Origin: JAQVEM01 sp964601205
GTDB lineage: Bacteria; Actinomycetota; Humimicrobiia; Humimicrobiales; Humimicrobiaceae
Assembly (NCBI GenBank): GCA_964601205.1
Contig: CAZRML010000021.1
Coordinates: forward strand, 1-19,384
Direction: 5' to 3'
Length of the DNA stretch: 19,384 nt
In this document: in pieces, positions 15,515 through 19,384 of the stretch
How the letters are laid out: each line of letters opens with the position of its first letter
Position numbering within the stretch: position 1 is the stretch's first letter
Translations under genes and position numbers: made by a program
Notes under the pieces: model-generated
What the model was told of the DNA's origin: nothing
Seen by the model: the letters and a program-made list of their open reading frames with translations, nothing else
Databases searched by the model: none

Positions 15515-16858
15515 ATGTTTAAAAGAATACTCATTGCAAACAGGGGTGAAATAGCTGTAAGAATAATCAGAGCCTGCAGAGAACTCGGCATAGAAAGCGT
15601 TTCAGTATATTCAACAGCAGATAAAAACTCAATACATACAAAACTCTCTGATAAAAGTGTCTGTATCGGTCCTCCTCCTCCCTCTAAAAGTTATCTTAAT
15701 ATTAACAGCATAATTTCAGCTGCACAGATAACCGGATGCGATGCCATCCATCCGGGCTATGGATTCCTTGCTGAAAACCCTGATTTTGTAAATGCCTGCG
15801 AGAAAAATAACCTGGTTTTCATAGGTCCTCCTGCAGGAGTAATCTCCCTTGCAGGAAATAAATCCAGAACCATAGAAATAATGCAGCAGAACAAAATACC
15901 CGTTATCCCCGGTTCGTCTGGTAATGTAGAAAGTATCAAAAAAGCTCTTAAACTGGGAAAACGTCTTGGTTATCCTGTTATAATAAAAGCATCTTTCGGT
16001 GGAGGCGGAAAAGGGATGCGAATCTGCAGTGATAAAAAAGATATCATTGCCCATTTTCCAGTTGCGAAATCAGAATCTGAATCATCCTTTGGCAATGGCG
16101 AAGTTTATATAGAAAAATATATTCCAAGACCAAGGCACGTTGAATTTCAAATTCTTTCAGATAACTATGGCAATACCGTATGTGTGGGAGAGAGAGAATG
16201 TTCCATTCAGAGAAGACATCAGAAGCTTATTGAGGAAGCACCCGCGATTAACCTGCCGCCAAGAACAGTCAGATTAATGAGAGAATTTGCAGTAAGAGCT
16301 GCAGGGGCAATAAATTATAAGAATGTGGGGACCATAGAATTTTTAATAGATGGACAGGGAAACTTTTACTTCATTGAAATAAATACCAGAATCCAGGTAG
16401 AGCATCCGGTAACAGAAATGGTTTCCGGAATTGACCTTGTAAAAGAACAGATAAGAATAGCCTCGGGACAAAAAACCGATTACTTAACCGAAAATTACAC
16501 CCCCCGCGGGCACTCCATTGAATTCAGGATCAACGCCGAAGACCCGGATAATGATTTTAAACCCTGTCCCGGGAAAATAACAAATATTTTTCTACCGGGT
16601 GGACCGGGTATAAGATTGGATACTTTTATACACCCCAATTGTGAAATTCTCCCATTTTACGATTCCCTGATAGCAAAACTTATAGTGCATGACAGTACCA
16701 GAAAAGAAGCAATTTTAAAATCACAGCGGGCACTGAACGAATTTAGAATAGATGGAATTAAAACCACAATACCCTTCTATAAAAAAATTGCCCAGAGTAA
16801 GAATTTTCTTCTGGGAAATATTCACACCCACTTTGTTGAAGAAGAAATGGATAACTAA
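15515..16858 (+). CDS. accC: Biotin carboxylase subunit of acetyl-CoA carboxylase
   Basis: An ATP-grasp enzyme that carboxylates the biotin on AccB using bicarbonate. It has the N-terminal ILIANRGEIAVRI (5-17), HPGYGFLAEN (79-88), K116, K158, glycine-rich GGGGKGM (162-168), and the catalytic set E288, N290, R292, Q293, V295 and E296 in IEINTRIQVEHPVTE. Length (447 aa) matches stand-alone AccC. It starts 8 nt after the AccB fusion, the classic accBC arrangement, with no strong ribosome binding site, so coupling is likely. It could also serve a pyruvate-carboxylase-type complex, but the altered carboxyltransferase site in the fusion argues for acetyl-CoA carboxylase. Its stop codon overlaps the stop of the convergent nuclease gene by 4 nt. 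Confidence 0.96.
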   Translation: MFKRILIANRGEIAVRIIRACRELGIESVSVYSTADKNSIHTKLSDKSVCIGPPPPSKSYLNINSIISAAQITGCDAIHPGYGFLAENPDFVNACEKNNLVFIGPPAGVISLAGNKSRTIEIMQQNKIPVIPGSSGNVESIKKALKLGKRLGYPVIIKASFGGGGKGMRICSDKKDIIAHFPVAKSESESSFGNGEVYIEKYIPRPRHVEFQILSDNYGNTVCVGERECSIQRRHQKLIEEAPAINLPPRTVRLMREFAVRAAGAINYKNVGTIEFLIDGQGNFYFIEINTRIQVEHPVTEMVSGIDLVKEQIRIASGQKTDYLTENYTPRGHSIEFRINAEDPDNDFKPCPGKITNIFLPGGPGIRLDTFIHPNCEILPFYDSLIAKLIVHDSTRKEAILKSQRALNEFRIDGIKTTIPFYKKIAQSKNFLLGNIHTHFVEEEMDN

Positions 16859-17697
16859 TAATCATAGATTTCTACCAGCAGGCCCTCTCTGTCTCTCAGA
16901 TAAAGTGTATCATGGTCATTGTTCCATAACGGTTTTGAGCTTCCCCAGTAAAATTTACCCTCACCGTCTTTTCCGCTTCCGGTAAAAAGGTATATAGTAG
17001 TGCCCTGTTTAAAAACATTCCTGTCAAATTCATAGATGCTGGTACCGCTATCCTTAATGGTCCAGCCATTGATATCAACTGGCGCGGCCCCTGTGTTTTT
17101 TAATATTACATACTCATCATTTAAATTAGTATTATCATTGCCACGGGCATCATAGTGTACTTCTATCTTTATATTATCTATTTTTGACTCTTCCCACAGA
17201 CCCAGTTTATAATTTCTCGCGTATCTCTCTGCTTCAAGAAATTTTTCTGTATTCTTTACGTCAGGAGGATATGTATAACAATTAGCAAAACCTCTTTTGA
17301 CCATTTCCAGATTCACAAAAAGTTCACCTGTGTATACGTATCTTAAAAGTCTTCCATATCTGTCTTTGTCGGATACATCTTTTTCTAAAGACACTTCCTT
17401 ATCCAGAACCATTGCTCTGAGGGCCTGCCCTGCTTCCTCAAAAAAATACATCCCGTATTCAGGAGTATTAATACCTGTAAGTCTTATGATTCTTCCATCC
17501 GAAAGAACAATGGTATCCCCGTCAAAAACTTCTTTAACTAAGTCACCGTTTAAATCTTCAGTTTCTCTGCCGACAGACGTTTTTTCTTCATAATTATTGC
17601 CCGTATTATCCCCATAATCGTAATAAAGACCACAACCATAAAGAAAAACTGTAATGATTGTTGCCAGAATAAAAAGTAATTTAACCCGTGCAGACAT
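16855..17697 (-). CDS. Lipoprotein thermonuclease with C-terminal lamin-tail domain
   Basis: The N-terminus is a lipoprotein signal: a basic start, a hydrophobic helix (7-20) and lipobox LYGC with C22, so the mature protein should be anchored outside the membrane. Residues about 53-170 form a staphylococcal-nuclease (SNase) domain with FDGDTI (58-63), RLTGINTPE giving R72 and E80, and DRYGRLLRYVY giving R116; the arginine-glutamate-arginine catalytic set is therefore intact. Residues about 175-280 are a lamin-tail (LTD) beta-sandwich domain (VILKNTGAAPVDINGWTIKD). Together these suggest a surface nuclease degrading extracellular nucleic acid, perhaps held by the LTD to an envelope or DNA partner. 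It follows yacP by 6 nt and so is probably part of the rlmB-yacP transcript, an unusual partner for RNA-processing genes. Confidence 0.9.
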   Translation of the reverse strand: MSARVKLLFILATIITVFLYGCGLYYDYGDNTGNNYEEKTSVGRETEDLNGDLVKEVFDGDTIVLSDGRIIRLTGINTPEYGMYFFEEAGQALRAMVLDKEVSLEKDVSDKDRYGRLLRYVYTGELFVNLEMVKRGFANCYTYPPDVKNTEKFLEAERYARNYKLGLWEESKIDNIKIEVHYDARGNDNTNLNDEYVILKNTGAAPVDINGWTIKDSGTSIYEFDRNVFKQGTTIYLFTGSGKDGEGKFYWGSSKPLWNNDHDTLYLRDREGLLVEIYDY

Positions 17698-17703
17698 ATT
17701 ATC

Positions 17704-18252
17704 TTATTTCTTTCGCAATTCTGAAAACTTTTTTCGCGTATCTTTGCTTAACCTTTTTTCCAGCGAAAGGAACCCTTTATCATAACTTTTCCTCAGGCAA
17801 TCGATATCCTCTCTTATCTTCCTTTTTAGTTCCTTAAGCTCAACTTTAAATTCACGGCTGGATTTGCGGTAAACATTTTTTCTAAAAATGACTTTCTGCT
17901 GCAGGTAATCAGACGTAACCACGAAAATACTTTTGTATCCCGTTTCCATAGCAGCCAGCTTTTCAATAATATCATCAGCCGTCTCGTTTTTCTTTGAATG
18001 GATAATTTTCACTCCATCTACTATTCTGCTTCCCCTATCAGAATTATCACTGTTTCTGGCATCAAAGACTACTATCACATCCCAGCTTTTGAGATATTTA
18101 TACCAGGTCAGGTCTGCCACCAGTTTGCCCTTTAAATAATCTATTCTTCCACTGCTTAAGCTACGGGCGCTAAAAGAGCTAAAGATAAAATTATGCCCGT
18201 CTACTATAATTAAATTTTTTTCATAACTTTGCTTTTCCGGATTGTTTTTCAA
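17704..18252 (-). CDS. yacP: YacP/Rae1-like NYN-domain ribonuclease
   Basis: The PIN-like NYN fold is shown by NLIIVDGHNFI, WDVIVVFDA, the acidic NETADDIIEKL and FVVTSDYLQQ. In Bacillus the family member Rae1 cleaves mRNA on the ribosome. The lysine-rich C-terminal coil (about the last 50 residues) is typical of YacP. The order rlmB-yacP is conserved in Firmicutes. The start is uncertain. The frame is open to an ATG at 18300, 80 nt inside rlmB and without a good ribosome binding site. I prefer the TTG at 18252, which follows AGGAG by 4 nt. The natural-looking ATG at 18224, overlapping the rlmB stop as ATGA, is one base out of frame because of an A7 run; with A8 it would read MKKNLIIVDG. Confidence 0.82.
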   Translation of the reverse strand: MKNNPEKQSYEKNLIIVDGHNFIFSSFSARSLSSGRIDYLKGKLVADLTWYKYLKSWDVIVVFDARNSDNSDRGSRIVDGVKIIHSKKNETADDIIEKLAAMETGYKSIFVVTSDYLQQKVIFRKNVYRKSSREFKVELKELKRKIREDIDCLRKSYDKGFLSLEKRLSKDTRKKFSELRKK

Positions 18253-19021
18253 TTTGCTCCTGAACCTTATATAAAATAATTCCGCTGGCAACCGAGACAT
18301 TTAATGACTGCATCCTGCCACTTAACCTTATAGAAATCATAAAATCGCAATTATCTTTTACCAGCCTGCTTATACCCCTATCTTCACTTCCCATAACAAT
18401 TGCCATGGGAAAAGTAAAATTAACCTCATTTAAGTAACTCACACGCGAATCTATATCAAGTGTTGTTCCGTAAATCCAGAACCCCCTGTTTTTTAGTTCT
18501 TTTATAGTCCTTACAATGTTTACCGCTCTAAAAATCAGTACTTCCTCAAGCGCACCGGCAGAAATCTTACTGACCCTTTCATTTACTGTCACACTTCTTC
18601 TTTCGGGTATAATAATCCCATCAAATCCAAACGCATGACAGTTTCTTATGATTGAGCCGAAATTGCCTGCGTCGGTGACACCATCAAGAATTATTAACCG
18701 GCTCCTACTTTTATTCTCTACGGCAGACAATTTGTTTAAATAATCATCCAGATTCAAATAATTATATGGAGAAACCCGGGCACCAATACCCTGGGAGCTG
18801 ATATCTCCGGAACAAATATCTCCAAACTTGTCTGATACAAGTTCTAATACTTCAATTTTATTCTTTTTTGCTCCTTCAATTATTCTTTTTATTTTTAAAT
18901 CTTTTCTTCTCCCCCTGTCAATAATAATACTGTATATTTTTCTTCTCCCTGCATTGGTGACAATAAGAGAATATACCGGATTTATTCCATATATATATTC
19001 ATAATTTACATTTTTATCCAT
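18221..19021 (-). CDS. rlmB: 23S rRNA 2'-O-ribose methyltransferase (TrmH/RlmB family, SPOUT)
   Basis: A SPOUT-class SAM-dependent RNA methyltransferase, most likely modifying 23S rRNA. The N-terminal L30e-like substrate domain begins with YIYGINPVYSL (9-19). The SPOUT domain shows the three motifs: LDGVTDAGNFGSIIRN (112-127, with N120 and R126), IVMGSEDRG (208-216) and MQSLNVSVASGI (237-248). I chose the ATG at 19021 (266 aa) because YGxN lies near the N-terminus in the family and AAGGA precedes it; a GTG 15 codons upstream has no ribosome binding site and adds an atypical hydrophobic tail. The neighbouring yacP supports RlmB over other TrmH-family members, though the exact target nucleotide cannot be read from the sequence. 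Confidence 0.93.
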   Translation of the reverse strand: MDKNVNYEYIYGINPVYSLIVTNAGRRKIYSIIIDRGRRKDLKIKRIIEGAKKNKIEVLELVSDKFGDICSGDISSQGIGARVSPYNYLNLDDYLNKLSAVENKSRSRLIILDGVTDAGNFGSIIRNCHAFGFDGIIIPERRSVTVNERVSKISAGALEEVLIFRAVNIVRTIKELKNRGFWIYGTTLDIDSRVSYLNEVNFTFPMAIVMGSEDRGISRLVKDNCDFMISIRLSGRMQSLNVSVASGIILYKVQEQIEKQSGKAKL

Positions 19022-19127
19022 AGTTTTTAATATCCTTATATATGGAGTAAAGAAAATAAAAGGCACTCTGATTTTATTTTAATAACTATAATACCCTCTT
19101 ACCTTTATTTTTAAAAGATAAAAACAG

Positions 19128-19177
19128 TACCTGTAACTTTAAAACTGCTCTTCAAAATGCAAATAGAGATACAGGTA
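19128..19177. repeat. Inverted repeat TACCTGTA / TACAGGTA
   Basis: Perfect 8-nt arms at 19128-19135 and 19170-19177 are separated by 34 nt, with two more pairs after one mismatch. The arm centres are 42 nt apart, about four helical turns. On the plus strand the right arm is followed by a T-rich stretch. It could be a paired regulator site upstream of rlmB or a weak terminator for a gene beyond the window. Confidence 0.3.
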
Positions 19178-19282
19178 ATGTTATTTTTTAGTTTTTTTAT
19201 ACAACATACACTGGCTATATAAAATGAATATAATTTCAGCAAGCAAAGATTAATCTATATAAATTTTTTGATTAAGTAAAAA

Positions 19283-19314
19283 ATAAATTGAACTATTTAA
19301 GAGTTGTGTTTACA
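19283..19314 (-). repeat. 32-nt imperfect repeat, right copy
   Basis: Read on the minus strand from 19314, this copy matches 73-104 at 25 of 32 positions. It points toward rlmB, as the left copy points toward prpC. Confidence 0.35.
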
Positions 19315-19319
19315 ACTCT
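19300..19319. repeat. 8-bp perfect hairpin
   Basis: AGAGTTGT (19300-19307) and ACAACTCT (19312-19319) flank a 4-nt loop. The stem overlaps the right repeat copy. T-runs on either side are weak, so I do not call it a terminator. Confidence 0.45.
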
Positions 19320-19384
19320 AGTTTTAAAAGCTCTTTGAAAACAAAATAAAAATATAGATAAAATTGATAGATTAAACACTACCT

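Larger units (their letters stand above)
19022..19384. other. AT-rich region upstream of rlmB, no gene seen
   Basis: No ORF or RNA gene was recognised. The region contains a long-loop inverted repeat (19128-19177), an 8-bp hairpin (19300-19319) and the right copy of the 32-nt repeat (19283-19314). A possible rlmB promoter on the minus strand pairs TTGCTG with TATATA in the stretch around 19215-19245, but the spacing is poor. Confidence 0.5.

Noticed and set aside
1..19384. CRISPR array, insertion sequence or phage genes
   Set aside because: No regularly spaced repeats, transposase or integrase motifs, or target-site duplications were found.

Overview
The window is an AT-rich bacterial chromosome segment of housekeeping character. 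It has no mobile elements, CRISPR arrays or RNA genes that I can recognise. A PASTA-domain Ser/Thr kinase, its PP2C phosphatase and a YacP/Rae1-type NYN protein beside rlmB point to a Gram-positive-type (Firmicutes/Actinobacteriota-like) lineage. An acyl-CoA dehydrogenase with a clostridial-type EtfBA pair suggests anaerobic metabolism. I cannot name the taxon.

Layout. (1) 317-2926, + strand: prpC-prkC signalling pair. (2) 2953-8340, - strand: fatty-acid synthesis operon, transcribed fabZ-fabD-fabG-fabF-accD-accA. (3) 8656-9321, + strand: a short biotin protein ligase, divergent from fabZ. (4) 9504-12777, - strand: acyl-CoA dehydrogenase-etfB-etfA. (5) 13021-16858, + strand: bioY, an OadA/PycB-like carboxyltransferase domain fused to a complete AccB, then accC. 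(6) 16855-19021, - strand: rlmB, yacP and a lipoprotein nuclease with a lamin-tail domain.

The four acetyl-CoA carboxylase functions are split between two operons. AccA and AccD sit in the fab operon. AccB (as a fusion) and AccC sit with the biotin transporter, and the ligase that would biotinylate AccB is encoded nearby. In the fusion, the canonical metal-ligand histidines of the carboxyltransferase half are replaced by serines. That half therefore looks like a pseudoenzyme or scaffold carrying the biotin carrier of acetyl-CoA carboxylase.

Three 28-nt sites share the pattern TGAAAC-N16-CGTCT with identical spacing. They lie upstream of fabZ, of the acyl-CoA dehydrogenase and of bioY. This matches promoters of extracytoplasmic-function sigma factors of the Bacillus SigM/SigW/SigX type. 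It implies that fatty-acid synthesis, the dehydrogenase/Etf module and the biotin/carboxylase module form one envelope-stress-type regulon. No ECF sigma gene is in the window.

Other oddities: no acpP, fabH or enoyl-ACP reductase gene is in the fab operon, and a small ORF and hairpin occupy the fabG-fabF gap. The biotin ligase lacks its usual C-terminal domain. The expected start of yacP is one base out of frame at an A7 run. A 32-nt imperfect repeat occurs at opposite ends of the window.
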